DNA of 64,000 nt from positions 5,402,001 to 5,466,000 of the forward strand of contig JALIGW010000016.1 of assembly GCA_023053685.1 (NCBI GenBank), read 5' to 3'. Position numbers and translations under genes: made by a program. Each line of letters opens with the position of its first letter. The stretch's first letter is position 1. Source of the stretch: Diadophis punctatus similis (taxonomy: Eukaryota > Chordata > Lepidosauria > Squamata > Dipsadidae). Below, piece after piece: positions 46,001 to 54,697 of the stretch. The notes under the pieces were generated by a model. It was given only the letters and a program-made list of their open reading frames with translations, ran no database searches and was not told the DNA's origin.

Positions 46001-46774
46001 TGTGTTCCGGATTGAAGACTCTCTGCTGCTTTACTGATGAGTAGATTACTTTATGACTGTGTGGAATTGCTGTGAAGAGAAGATTAACTATCTGTGATAG
46101 TATAGAAGTGAGTGATAGCTGTAATCTTTGTTTGTGACTTAAAACAAAGATAGGCAAGAAGAAGAAACTTCACATTGACTGAATAACTTTGTATGACTTG
46201 GACTTCCTATTTAACTTCGCTACTATTCAAGTAAAACTATTTTGTACATACTAAAGATATTCTGTTTATTGACTGAATAGCATTCATATCAAACTGCAAC
46301 ACCATTATTACAACACATTCTGCTGTGTATGTGCTTAACAGCACAATAACTCCTTAACAGAGACAATACTGGACTACAATACAGTGACTAGACTTAGCTA
46401 CAAAGTAGTTTCCTATCCAGAAGACTGGAGACTAGAATAAGTACTGTTTATTAGTAGTGGGACCGATGAAAGAAAAGAGATAAAAGCTACTAATTCTGAA
46501 TTATTTTTCTTAACTTTAGAAATTGGGCCACCATTTACACAAGGATTTGGATGCTGTCTTTGCGAAGGAGTCTGTCTGTCCCGTGTCACCAGGAGTTAAA
46601 ACCTCACTCTGCTTTAAGAAAGAGCAGCCTCTCTTACATGAGAATGACTGTATTCGGACAATAGAGGGCTCCAACACAGCAGACAATCGATACAGCGAGT
46701 ACATGGAAGAGTTCTCCAAAACAGAGCCCAGTGTTGTCAGCCTGGAATATGGAGTGGCAAGAATGACCTGTTAA
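27979..46774 (+). CDS. MTMR6: MTMR6, myotubularin-related phosphoinositide 3-phosphatase, complete
   Basis: MTMR6 removes the 3-phosphate from PI3P and PI(3,5)P2 on endosomal membranes; it pairs with the inactive homologue MTMR9 and is linked to KCa3.1 regulation. Fourteen exons join in frame to 1863 nt, 620 aa plus stop (human 621). Residues 1-101 (exons 1-3) are the PH-GRAM domain, about 124-499 the phosphatase domain with HCSDGWDR at 335-342 (Cys336 nucleophile, Arg342), and about 505-545 a coiled coil ([15 protein letters not shown]). The C-terminus [11 protein letters not shown] matches human. The start has A at -3 and G at +4. All introns are GT-AG, with no frameshift. It is oriented away from NUP58. 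Confidence 0.97.
28538..28588. repeat. (GAT)n/(TTA)n microsatellite
   Basis: About eight GAT units followed by TAATATAATT and five TTA units. Confidence 0.85.
29399..29665 (-). mobile_element. RTE/BovB LINE endonuclease fragment
   Basis: The minus-strand frame contains [17 protein letters not shown], resembling the IxVIQVYAPT motif of the AP-endonuclease domain of RTE elements, and [15 protein letters not shown] upstream. The 5' and 3' continuations are missing. Confidence 0.5.
30098..30214 (+). CDS. MTMR6: MTMR6 exon 2 (PH-GRAM)
   Basis: 117 nt, phase 0 to 0. [20 protein letters not shown] then [19 protein letters not shown]. Acceptor AAAATGCAG, donor GTAAGG. Confidence 0.97.
30905..31067 (+). 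CDS. MTMR6: MTMR6 exon 3 (PH-GRAM end)
   Basis: 163 nt encoding [40 protein letters not shown] and [14 protein letters not shown]. Acceptor TGCTGTAG, donor GTAGGA. Confidence 0.97.
31196..31353 (+). CDS. MTMR6: MTMR6 exon 4
   Basis: 158 nt encoding [40 protein letters not shown] and [11 protein letters not shown]. Acceptor CCGTTTTAG, donor GTAATA. Start of the phosphatase domain. Confidence 0.97.
32433..32561 (+). CDS. MTMR6: MTMR6 exon 5
   Basis: 129 nt, phase 0 to 0: [43 protein letters not shown]. Acceptor TTTCACAG, donor GTATAG. Confidence 0.97.
32695..33099. mobile_element. pogo-type MITE, copy 4, in MTMR6 intron 5
   Basis: AGTAGTCCTTGACTTAAAG at the left and GTAAGTCAAGGACAACC at the right. 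The interior shares AAGTGAATCTGGCTTCCCC with the family. Confidence 0.7.
33214..33789 (+). mobile_element. L2-like LINE 3' end with (AATA)n tail
   Basis: The frame at 33234-33524 encodes [16 protein letters not shown], then [20 protein letters not shown] and [12 protein letters not shown], the conserved C-terminal stretch of L2/CR1-group proteins. It is followed by GCCGCCCTGAGTCCTTCGGG and a long interrupted (AATA)n tail. Strongly 5'-truncated; GC-rich versus the intron. Confidence 0.8.
34183..34317 (+). CDS. MTMR6: MTMR6 exon 6
   Basis: 135 nt, phase 0 to 0: [45 protein letters not shown]. Acceptor CTCACCAG, donor GTAAGT. Confidence 0.97.
34452..34952. mobile_element. hAT non-autonomous element, CAGGGGTCTGCAACC family
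   Basis: Starts CAGGGGTCTGCAACC and ends GGTTGCAGACCCCTG. GCCTAGAC at 34444-34451 and GCCTAGAG at 34953-34960 are a 7 of 8 TSD. GCATGCGGCTCT follows the left end. A GA-rich tract at 34606-34738 fills the middle. Confidence 0.85.
34606..34738. repeat. GA-rich purine tract
   Basis: GAGAGA, GATACAGAGA and GGGAGAGAG repeats inside the hAT element; a candidate for triplex or unstable structure. Confidence 0.8.
34985..35218. mobile_element. Foldback retroelement with 12-bp TSD and hammerhead-like core
   Basis: AAGCAGCATATA at 34973-34984 and 35219-35230 is an exact 12-bp TSD. Inside, arms of about 90 bp (35019-35108 and 35131-35220) are near-perfect inverted repeats around CCCCACTATCCTGTC. The right arm reads CTTGGATGAGAAGCGAAACG then TCTTC. 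A long TSD indicates retrotransposition rather than cut-and-paste; a Penelope-like origin is inferred. Confidence 0.7.
35374..36050 (-). mobile_element. 5'-truncated BovB/RTE LINE, 11-bp TSD
   Basis: The minus frame at 35613-35972 encodes [34 protein letters not shown] and [20 protein letters not shown], the BovB C-terminal region. The 3' end CAACTAACAACAACAA is at the low coordinate. CTGTCAGGAAT at 35363-35373 and 36051-36061 is an exact TSD. Inserted antisense in MTMR6 intron 6. Confidence 0.93.
36806..37625 (-). mobile_element. CR1 LINE 3' part, interrupted by a hAT MITE
   Basis: The minus frame ending at 37164 encodes [33 protein letters not shown] and [20 protein letters not shown] then RLDSHL, the typical CR1 RT C-terminus. 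The 3' UTR (CCCCTGTTTGAGCAGGGGG) and terminal ATTCTATTTTCTATTC-like repeat follow at low coordinates. MITE at 36884-37159. Confidence 0.9.
36884..37159. mobile_element. hAT MITE nested in CR1
   Basis: Ends CAGGGTGAAATCCTCC and GGAGGATTTCACCCCTG are inverted. The GC-rich interior is also near-palindromic (CTTTTGCCCTCTGCG with CGCAGAGGGCAAAAG) and holds a perfect TGCGCATGCGCA at 37023-37034. The flanking TSD is weak (about 5 of 8). Confidence 0.75.
37727..37859 (+). CDS. MTMR6: MTMR6 exon 7
   Basis: 133 nt: [44 protein letters not shown]. Acceptor TTCTCCAAG (AAG rather than CAG or TAG), donor GTATGA. Confidence 0.96.
37996..38666. mobile_element. hAT element, CAGTGATGGCGAACC family, with 114-bp tandem repeats
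   Basis: Starts CAGTGATGGCGAACC and ends ACGTTCGCCATCACTG. CTATAGAT at 37988-37995 and 38667-38674 is an exact 8-bp TSD. CTTCCGGTTTGCC begins at 38113, 38227 and 38341, giving a 114-bp tandem unit. Long frames on both strands come from this array. Confidence 0.92.
39636..39745 (+). CDS. MTMR6: MTMR6 exon 8
   Basis: 110 nt: [37 protein letters not shown]. Acceptor ATTTTAG, donor GTAATT. Confidence 0.97.
40307..40364. mobile_element. Half-copy of CAGTGTTTCCC-family MITE
   Basis: ATTCTGGGAATTGAAGTCCC then AAGTTGCCAAAGTTGAGAAC and ACTGG, the right half of the family at 16859-16994. Confidence 0.5.
40513..41019. mobile_element. TIR transposon with TA target and 115-bp tandem repeats, next to MTMR6 exon 9
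   Basis: Ends CCGAATTTTTCGGACTATAA and ACTTCGAAAAATACGG, flanked by TA on each side. GCCCTCCCCGG-type repeats begin near 40618, 40733 and 40848. Open frames on both strands across it are low-complexity products of the repeat. Same family at 51085-51659. The superfamily is uncertain. Confidence 0.8.
41099..41224 (+). CDS. MTMR6: MTMR6 exon 9 (catalytic motif)
   Basis: 126 nt, phase 0 to 0: [50 protein letters not shown] is the CX5R active site, with Cys336 and Arg342 present. Acceptor TTTTCACAG, donor GTAAGT. A tandem-repeat transposon ends only 79 bp upstream. Confidence 0.98.
41746..42138. mobile_element. pogo-type MITE, copy 5, in MTMR6 intron 9
   Basis: Diverged termini AGGTAATTCTCAATTACC and AACAAGGAGTACTTG with TA flanks; CACAATTGGGGTTGGCA matches the family's CACAATTGAGCCCAAAA position. 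Confidence 0.6.
42281..42330 (+). CDS. MTMR6: MTMR6 exon 10 (50 nt)
   Basis: [16 protein letters not shown] and part of Arg. Acceptor TTCTTCTAG, donor GTAATG. Confidence 0.96.
43553..43753 (+). CDS. MTMR6: MTMR6 exon 11
   Basis: 201 nt: [67 protein letters not shown]. Acceptor TTTTATAG, donor GTAAGG. Confidence 0.97.
44712..44846 (+). CDS. MTMR6: MTMR6 exon 12
   Basis: 135 nt: [45 protein letters not shown]. Acceptor TATTTTAAG, donor GTAAGT. The stretch [10 protein letters not shown] is more diverged from human than its neighbours. Confidence 0.95.
44924..45050 (+). CDS. MTMR6: MTMR6 exon 13 (start of coiled coil)
   Basis: 127 nt: [43 protein letters not shown]. Acceptor ACATACAG, donor GTGAGT. 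Separated from exon 12 by a 77-bp intron. Confidence 0.97.
45360..45494. mobile_element. Palindromic hAT MITE, CAGTGTTTCCC family, in MTMR6 intron 13
   Basis: Starts CAGTGTTTCCCAACCTTGG and ends CCAAGGTTGGGAAACACTG with long inverted arms. Flanks GTCTAGAG and CTCTAGAG agree at 7 of 8. Close relative of 16859-16994. Confidence 0.88.
45541..45690 (+). mobile_element. LINE 3' end fragment (Rex-like)
   Basis: GTGACAATAAAGTATTCTA resembles the end of the element at 25949-26590 (ATGACAATAAAGTATATT). Preceded by an (ATTT)n stretch. Confidence 0.4.
45846..46359 (+). mobile_element. Solo LTR (514 bp) with 5-bp TSD in MTMR6 intron 13
   Basis: Starts TGTTAGAATCCTG and ends ACTCCTTAACA, so the ends form the inverted pair TGTTA/TAACA. 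GAGAC at 45841-45845 and 46360-46364 is an exact TSD. A TATA box CTATATAAG lies at 45944-45952. No internal retroviral or Gypsy sequence is present, so it is a solo LTR left by recombination. It ends 160 bp upstream of exon 14, in the sense direction. Confidence 0.82.
46520..46774 (+). CDS. MTMR6: MTMR6 exon 14 (C-terminus, stop TAA)
   Basis: 255 nt including TAA at 46772-46774. [20 protein letters not shown], then [35 protein letters not shown] and [13 protein letters not shown]. The first third is poorly conserved; the last is nearly identical to human. Acceptor AACTTTAG. Confidence 0.97.
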   Translation, partial: KLGHHLHKDLDAVFAKESVCPVSPGVKTSLCFKKEQPLLHENDCIRTIEGSNTADNRYSEYMEEFSKTEPSVVSLEYGVARMTC

Positions 46775-48010
46775 ATGTCACACAAAGCAGTTCTGCTTTT
46801 CTGAAAAGATTGAAGTTCAAGACAGGGCATTGTGAGTCTGATCTTTTGGAATGTAACCAAAAACTAATGTGTGCAATGGAGAGCTTCATTAACGTAGACT
46901 GGAGTGCACATTAGTTTTGAAAATGTCATTCTTGTAAGAGGTAATTGAATTTAACAATGTTGAAAAGGATATGAAGAACGTAGGAAACCTTTTGTGGGGA
47001 ATTGGGGAATGGAAGTCGAACATCACAATAAATTATAGCTACACTAGCTTATTCCAAATGTTCACCATTTTTGGTCCCGATGGAGCTATAGTTAAAGTAA
47101 ACCCATTGAAATTAGTGAGATTTAAACAAGCCAAGATTTCAGTGAATTGACTAACATATAACTACGTCTAATTCACCCAGTGTGATTATTGCCAAACAGT
47201 AAATTATATTTTAATGTTTGCTTTTAGGATACAGACAATTTACTGGGATCAATGAACATCTGTATATAAATGTAAAGTGTGTGTGTGTTCCTGTTTAATC
47301 TATTGCCTGTTACAGTATTTTCAGTGATATCTACATCATTAATTAGTATCAAGGTAGTAAGAACGATATTCAAATATATTTGTTCTGCTCATGTTTTGAG
47401 AGCAGCTCATTTAGAATATCTAAAATATGCTTAGTGACTTCTTTAAATTATTCTCTTTCAAAACAATACCATGAGATTCACATCAGTAATTATGGAATAG
47501 CAATTTCTTGTATTCAGTTTTAATCCATTACAAAAGTAAGAAACCATTCTCTCTCTCTTTTTACTTTATGATAAAGCTCTAGTTAGAAAGAAAAAGTTAA
47601 AAAAAAAAGAAAGGTTTCCTACCTGGTTAATAAGTTAAAATTGCAGCCCCAAGGCTGTGTACCTTCCATGTACTTCTGTCCAACTATTGGAAGTACAGTT
47701 CAATTGATAAAATGGGTAAACTAGGAGTGTCACATGTATTTCAGGATTGGAGTACCCATTTCCAAGAATAGACTATATTTCAGAGTGGTTATTTTTTTTA
47801 GGCTTCTTGCAATTATGTATAAAGTAACTTGAGCATTCAGTGAAATAGAAAGTATAAGAACCGTACCTTTTTGATTGGATATATTTGCGGTTTCCTGCAG
47901 GATTTTAATCTGTTTGTAAATCTGCTTTAAAAGGTGCAGCTTAATTTGAAATAAAAAGCTTGTTTTTCAGTCAGTAGGATTATCACATTAATGTATTAGA
48001 TGAATAAATG
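46775..48010 (+). other. Probable MTMR6 3' UTR
   Basis: Unique-looking AT-rich sequence follows the stop. AATAAA hexamers occur at 47027-47032, 47950-47955 and 48003-48008; which is used cannot be told. Confidence 0.45.
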
Positions 48011-49224
48011 CGAATTACTAATCAAGTAGCCAATTATGGGTAAAAGCTAAGAACAAACTAAAATTTCGGTCCACAAGCCAAGATGACTGTAGAATCTCGG
48101 ATGTTTTGAAAATGTATTAATGTTGACATCTACTATCCAGGACGGTATCCAAAGTCACAGGAAACAGATCATCAGTTAAGCAGGATGCTTAGGTAAAAAG
48201 GTACGCTGTGTATTTGTGTAGTAAATCAGTGTGTTCCCAATATCTTTGTTTTTACTTCATCAGACAAAAGAATGGATTTGTTTTAGTGGGACCGGCTCTG
48301 TTTGCTTTCTCCCAATTTGTTTTGATTGTTCAAATGAAGAAAAGAAAATGACTATTGAAAGCTAATATGGTAAACATGCATGCCTTGGGGGATATCAAAC
48401 ATCCCAGGTGGTATAATAGGTAATTTGTACCTGAGGGACCAAATGCTTATTACACACACAGTGAAAATTAGTTTAGCTTTGCAGTAATCACTGAAGGCTA
48501 CATAAAACCTCACACAGTTGGCTGTCTCATTCTATCTTGGTTGGGATCTAGTCACACTAATAACAGGTGAGGAGAATCTTACCTGGAACACTTCAAGGGT
48601 CACATTATAATGTATGAAGAAGGAATAAGTGGCAAATTGATATTGATGATAGACCTATTTAACTACAAAAATTGATTAAAAGGGGAAAATGGGATCTATC
48701 ATTTACCTAAGATGTGGTGCATTCTCATGTATTCTGCCTGTTTAGGCATTGTGCAGATTTTGTACAGCAGTAATTTTGAAAAATATTAGGGCAGAGAAAT
48801 TTGGACCTCTAGCTGTTTTTCTCTCTAGTTTCTTCCTATGGATTAATAATTGCTTGTTATCAGATATACTGAAAGTATAAGACCAAACACTGTATTACAA
48901 AATATTTCTTGCAACTGTCTTCTTATTTAAAAAAAATACCTATGTGTAGCTGCATTAATCTTGCTGAATAGTTATAAAAGTAGCTTCTTGAATCAAGAAA
49001 TGCAGGTCTTTGGATATTTCATGTCTCCTGTAAAATTATCTGCCTATATTTGTTTTATATTCCACTTTTCCATCAGTAGCTGAAGATGGTATGCATAGTG
49101 CTCCCTATTTTCCCCACAACCACCTGTGAAGTAGGTTGGGTTGAGAGAAAGTGACTGAACCAAAATCACCCTTTGATAGCTGAGGTGGGTTAGAATTACC
49201 CCAGCCTAACATTACATTCTCCTG

Positions 49225-49260
49225 CTCTCTCCCCCCCTCTCCCTCCCTCCCTCTCCCTCC
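49225..49260. repeat. (CCCT)n pyrimidine tract
   Basis: CTCCCTCC-type repeats downstream of MTMR6. Confidence 0.75.
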
Positions 49261-49559
49261 TACTGGGGATATAGGATGCAACAGAAACCTTGTGAGGAAT
49301 CAAACTAGCAAATGTAGTTAACAAAGCAACTGTATGCTAGGATACCTGAGAGACAGATTATAATAGGATATCCTCCACCTGAGTATTCTTAATGAATGTA
49401 AATGTGGAAATGTATAACTTAGACATTAGATCCAGATGACTGGAACCTAGCTATGTGACAGTTTTTAAAAAAGAGAATCAGAAAATTATAGGCTACTCCG
49501 CTTCATGTTTGTCAAATTATAGAAGTGATTATTAAAGAATGAATAACTCAGCCCACAGC

Positions 49560-50200
49560 TTTACTAAGAGAAAATCAGTATAGTGATTACATAAATTCTG
49601 TGCTTGGATTTTCAGAAGTCTAACAAGGTTTCTTACTTAAAACTCTAAAGAAGAGTTAGTGGCAGGCTGCAAATTGGCTAAAAAGGAGAAAGTGGAGAGT
49701 AGAAATAAATATTGTTCATGGATGTAAGAAGCGGAGTCCTTTAAGGATCTGTATTGAAATTAATGCTTTTTAACTTATTCATAAATGATCTTGACTTATA
49801 CTAAGTAAATATGTCAAATGTGGATAACTCTGTTTATGATGGTGGTAAATAAAAAAATCTGTTTAAATTGGATGAGTGGTCAACCAAATTGCAAGTGTGA
49901 TTCAGTTTAAATGAGTGCAAAGTCTGCCCCTTTTGAGCCAAAGCATTCTTAACTTCACCATATGAATTGATATGATTGATGTAAGTACTAGAAAAAGATC
50001 TCGGAATTCTGAAGGTGGTAGTTGTGGGGGGGAAAATTCTATTCTGGGGATCATTAAGAAAAGGGTTGAAAATAAAACTGCCAACATTGTAAAGCCCTTA
50101 AACAAATCTGCTGGGTGCATGTGCATTTTGCCCACGTGCACATTAATAGCCATCATTAGGACAATTTGTCAGTATGTGGCATATGAGAAGGAGAGAGATT
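49560..50200 (+). mobile_element. Ancient decayed CR1 LINE fragment
   Basis: TTAACTTATTCATAAATGATCT resembles CR1 FINDL coding, and the frame at 49972-50205 contains GIIKKRVENKTANIVKPLNK, similar to the CR1 RT end. Multiple stops. Resemblance only. Confidence 0.4.
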
Positions 50201-50663
50201 TTTAACTCACTCTTGCTGTGCTATTTTGTTGGACAATACCCCTTTCATCACATAGCTACTCATGGGTCCTGATCGTTGCTAATGAACTGCTTTCCATCCA
50301 ATTTCCAAGTCAGGCATAAAAGGCTATGCTAGTAGAAAATTTAGCTAGTTGCTGCCTCAACACATCTGGAAAATGTCAGATTTAAGAAGGCGTAACATAA
50401 TTTTTAAAAACCACAACCTCAGGTGCTATGTGCAGCAACATATTTTATGTGAATTAGTCTTTAAAATGTGCTCAAGTAATTAGATATTTTGTTAACTTAT
50501 GTATGTCTTAAGTCGATACAGGTTTGGTAACTTGAATATTACTTTTCAGATTTAGATGCAGTTACTGCTTCATGGTGGATATTCTGACAAGCTGTTTTTA
50601 CTAAATTACTCCTCAATTAATATCTATTTAATTAATAATTGCCAAGTTCACATTCCTCATATT

Positions 50664-50899
50664 CCCATCCTGTTCTTGTCGGAGGCATCTTTTAAGGCGC
50701 TTCCGGTTGAAAGGATTAGTTGGTAACATCACTGTTGCCCTGGGGATGCTGGGTGCGGGGACTCCTTTCATGTCCCTCCATCAAGGAGCTGGAGCAAATG
50801 ATGGGAGCTAACCCCACCACACAACAGCACTCGGGTCTCGAACGCGGGTTGCTAACCTCCAACACCAGTATCCTAACCACATGAGCCACTGTGCTCCAT
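50664..50899 (-). mobile_element. tRNA-derived SINE, 12-bp TSD
   Basis: The minus strand starts GGAGCACAGTGGCTCATGTGG; it has an A-box-like TGGCTCATGTGG and a B-box-like GTTCGAGACC (50843-50834), so it is tRNA-derived. ATTCCTCATATT at 50652-50663 and 50900-50911 is an exact 12-bp TSD. The 3' region lacks an (AATA)n tail, unlike the SINE at 61261. Confidence 0.75.
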
Positions 50900-51084
50900 A
50901 TTCCTCATATTTTAAAACTTCAGAATACCTGTTGGATCAGACCAAAAGTCTGTGAGGTATAGCAATCTGAACCACTGGGCCAAATGCTTGAGGGGATCAA
51001 AAGCTACATATGACCAGGTCACCTGTCTGTAAAAGTCAAATCATCAATCCCAAATCCCAGGATGGATAGTGTCCATGATCATTA

Positions 51085-51659
51085 CCGTATTTTTCGGAGT
51101 ATAAGACGCACCTTTTTGCCCCCCAAAAGAGGGTGGAAATGTCAGTGCGTCTTACGCACAGATACAGCCATTTTTGGCCTCCCGAAGCCCTGCCCCCGCA
51201 TCCTATTTTTGTAAAAAACAGGCCATTTTTTGCAAAAATGGGGGCGTTTTTGCCTTCCTCCACCCCCTAGGAGTGCTCTGCAGGCTTCCCAAATCCTCTG
51301 CATGCCCTGTTTTTGCAAAAAAAAACGAGCAAAAAACAGACCGTTTTGTGCAAAAACTGGGGTGTTTTTGCCTTCTAATTACCCCATCTAGCATGACTGG
51401 AGGAGGAATTCTGGAAGTTGAAGTCCACTAGTCTTAAAGCTGTGAAGTTTGAAGTTTGTAAAAAATATACATGGTTGTAAAAAGTGTACATGGTTGTAAA
51501 AAGTATACATGGTTGTAAAAAGTATTCTGCTACACTGGTATTTTATTAAATAATATATTACTACACCATTTGGTTCAGAATACTTTTTTCCTTGTTTTCC
51601 TCCTCTAAAATCTAGGTGCATCTTATACGCCAGTGCGTCTTATACTCCGAAAAATATGG
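51085..51659. mobile_element. TIR transposon with TA target, second copy
   Basis: Ends CCGTATTTTTCGGAGTATAA and TTATACTCCGAAAAATATGG with TA on both sides. Interior has GGGGCGTTTTTGCCTTCC-type repeats, a piece of CAGTGTTTCCC MITE near 51403, and three 21-bp tandem units (TACATGGTTGTAAAAAG) at 51451-51515. Confidence 0.8.
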
Positions 51660-52067
51660 TATACCTTGAGGGCTTTTCAATTAAAAAAGTCTGATAACAA
51701 TATTTTAGTATTATTTTTAAATCATTGGTGAGGTATCCAGTTATATTTGCAAAAAACCCTAACTTTTCTAAGACGTCTTTCACATGTCAGTTTCCTTCAG
51801 TTGTAAAAAATCCAGACCTTAAAACTTACCGTAATGTTTTTTAAAGCAGTATTTCGTGCTCTACATTTCAGTAGGAAAAATGCTTAAATCTGTGTTCCTG
51901 TGTAGATAATAACTTCACAAAAGTATCAAGGGTTTTAGATTGCCAGTCCTGTTTCTTTACATAATTAAGCTCTCCAAACACACTGCTATCATGAGAAAAC
52001 TTAACTGATATGTCTGGGGTCTCTCCCATATGCTCGGAAACATTTTAGATTTTTGTTCAAACTAAAG

Positions 52068-52200
52068 CAGGGGTGTCAAACTCGCAGCCCGCATGTCGGA
52101 TGCATCACGTGCTGGCCACGCCCACCCGTTTTAGCAAAGGGGGGAAAAGTTGTGATATGTCACATGATGACAAAGTGTCGTCACGAGTTTGACACCCCTG
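52068..52200. mobile_element. hAT MITE, CAGGGGTGTCAAACTC family
   Basis: 133 bp, from CAGGGGTGTCAAACTCG to CGAGTTTGACACCCCTG. AACTAAAG at 52060-52067 and AACTAGAG at 52201-52208 form a 7 of 8 TSD. Confidence 0.88.
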
Positions 52201-53553
52201 AACTAGAGTATTTTCCTTACATATTTATCTAAGTAGAGACTTTTCTCTTTGTTTACAGCACTATTCCAACAGGCTCTTAATTTTATGTTGGAAATATGTT
52301 TTAAGTTGTGCACCCATATTTTAGGTGAAGGATGTGCTTTCAGGCTGCTATGCAGCATCGGAGCTAATCTTCAGGTGGCATTTCATCTGTCCAGATTCAT
52401 GTCAGAATCAGACTGCGTCTTATTGAGATGCCTGATTCTTTTTTTTAAAATAATAACACCTCACTATGAAAATCTCATGCAAATTTTATGTGATCCCTCA
52501 GGTGCGTAGAGTCATTAAAGATGCTTATAATTGAGAATTGTGCGCTATGCTGCTTTTTCTTTAATTGGAGCTTTAAATTCCCAACCATTCAGTTTTGTAG
52601 GACAGCTGCCAAATGGGCATATGAGGAAGTACAGCAGGGCTCTGCCGAGTCTATGCATTTTCCTTCCATATCCAATTTCTAGTGACCTGAATCTGGGAGC
52701 GTGGCAATTTAAAAGCATTTCCTCACAAAGGGAAATACAATCATCTCTACAACAGGGTCCTTGTCTCACCCCTTCCCCCTCTACTGTTTCAAATTAAAAG
52801 CCATTATCCCTTTATGAGCTTCAGAAATAGGCTGACATAGAGAACAGTTTCAGTTCTCTCCCGAACATGACAAAGTCCTCCCAGGAAATACTCTTCTATA
52901 TTTTCCACTGCGGCATTATTATTTTTTCTTCCCAAAGTCTCATTAGACTCTTTAACAGTAAAGTAGTACTAGTTTATAAACTGATTACTCTGATGACCAT
53001 ATCACAGAAAATAAAAGTAAAATACACAATGTAGATCCAGGGTAAAATAGATAACATAAAATAACAGTAATGTGTCACTTCTGGAAAGCATCACACTAAA
53101 TCTATAGCATTAACACAAAATAATCCCATTTCCCTTCATTCTTTGCCTAACAAAAGCTCTCATAGTCGCTTTATCAAGAGAGAGACCAGACACAGCCCAA
53201 ACTTACAGTAACTGCTCCCTTTTTACATAGTCTGTGATAGGATATTATGATTGTTGCCATTTATTTTACTTCTCCACTACAATCACCGTCACTTTGTAAA
53301 AAGGCTGTGTTTCCTTTAGTTCCATTTCTCCTAGCTTCCCACCATATTGTTAAATGATGATTTTGATTTTTCCGGTAATAAATAGGGTCCTTGAAATTAA
53401 GGTTGGACGGTGGTCAGGAAAACTTGTTTATAAAATAATGCATTCATTATTACCCCAGGAAAAGCAATCTGACCATTTAGCCTTGTGTTCTTTTCAACTA
53501 ATGATAGTTGCTCTGGGAAGTGTCTGTTTGTTGTAATTTTATACCATGGAACT

Positions 53554-53865
53554 CAGAGGTGGGTTCCTGCGGGTACGCTCTTACTTGTTGGTCGCCGCAG
53601 AGCTGAAGAAGCCGGTGGCGTTTGTGGCGCGGGGCTTCCCCCGCCCACTTTCCCCCGCCCGCCTGGACGCCACCATTTGCATTCTTTTGCCCTCTGTGCA
53701 AGCAGAACACTTTGTGCATGCGCAGTGGGCAAAAGAACGCAAATGGCGGCGTCTAGGCAGGCGGGGGAAAGCGGGCGGGGGAAGCCCCGCGCTGCGAACG
53801 CCACCGGCTTCTTCAGTTCTGCGGCGACCAACAGGTAAGAGCGTACCAGCAGGAACCCACCTCTG
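53554..53865. mobile_element. hAT MITE, CAGTGGTGGGTTCC family, near-palindromic
   Basis: 312 bp from CAGAGGTGGGTTCCTGC to GCAGGAACCCACCTCTG. ATGGAACT at 53546-53553 and 53866-53873 is an exact 8-bp TSD. The whole element folds on itself, so both strands show the same GC-rich frames. Confidence 0.92.
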
Positions 53866-54697
53866 ATGGAACTCCAAAGTGACTCTTGAAATTTCATATC
53901 TGAAAAACATAAAATGTAAAAAAAAAGTAAGTAAAATTGAATAAAATCCACTCCTTCCTGTGTTTTGGCTTTTTAGAAGTTCTGTTTTGAAAAAAAATAA
54001 CCTTCCACTATGTGAGCTTCCCTTTCTCTGTCTCTGTTTCCATTTTTTCCTCCCCTGCTCAGGTTTCCCTAAACATAACTGAGATCAGTCCAATGACCAT
54101 GTCACGATGTGAATTTTGATTGTCAGCTGTGCTCATACACTAAAATATATGGTACCCAGACTTCCTAGCAAGGCAGGCACGTGATGAGTGATCTGCGCAT
54201 GTGTAACATTCCATTCATTCTTTTTTTCTTCTGCTGCTGTCCTTCCTTGAAGAAGGACATGTATTTTAGATCGCCGAGATGTAGCTGTTAGGTTTTATAT
54301 TCTTTTCTACTGAAATAAATATTTTATTACTTAGACAATATTCTCGGGCTTTATTTCCGGCAAGGATTAGATTCAAGGGAAAAAGATCTTATCACCTCTA
54401 GCAGTAAATTCTTATTCCGTCAGACCACATAGGACAAAAATGTATTTTTAAGGGTAAAAGATTTTGAACAAAGTTTATCCAATAAGCACACCGGTCCTGT
54501 ATTTATAATCTCTCAGTAACTGATTACAAGAATCAATCATAGACAAATAGCATGCAGACTTTTAAATGTTACTATCTTGTTAGAAAATTCTCTGCTGCAT
54601 AAATCCAGCCTTTTCCCAATTGCTCAGACTAGTTGAAGGGTACGATCTAGAGAGAAGAGAATTGAAGAAACAATGTCTTCAACATGTTGATCCATTC

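Noticed and set aside
53498..53951. Mirror-image open frames on both strands
   Set aside because: The underlying MITE is near-palindromic, so both strands encode similar artefacts.
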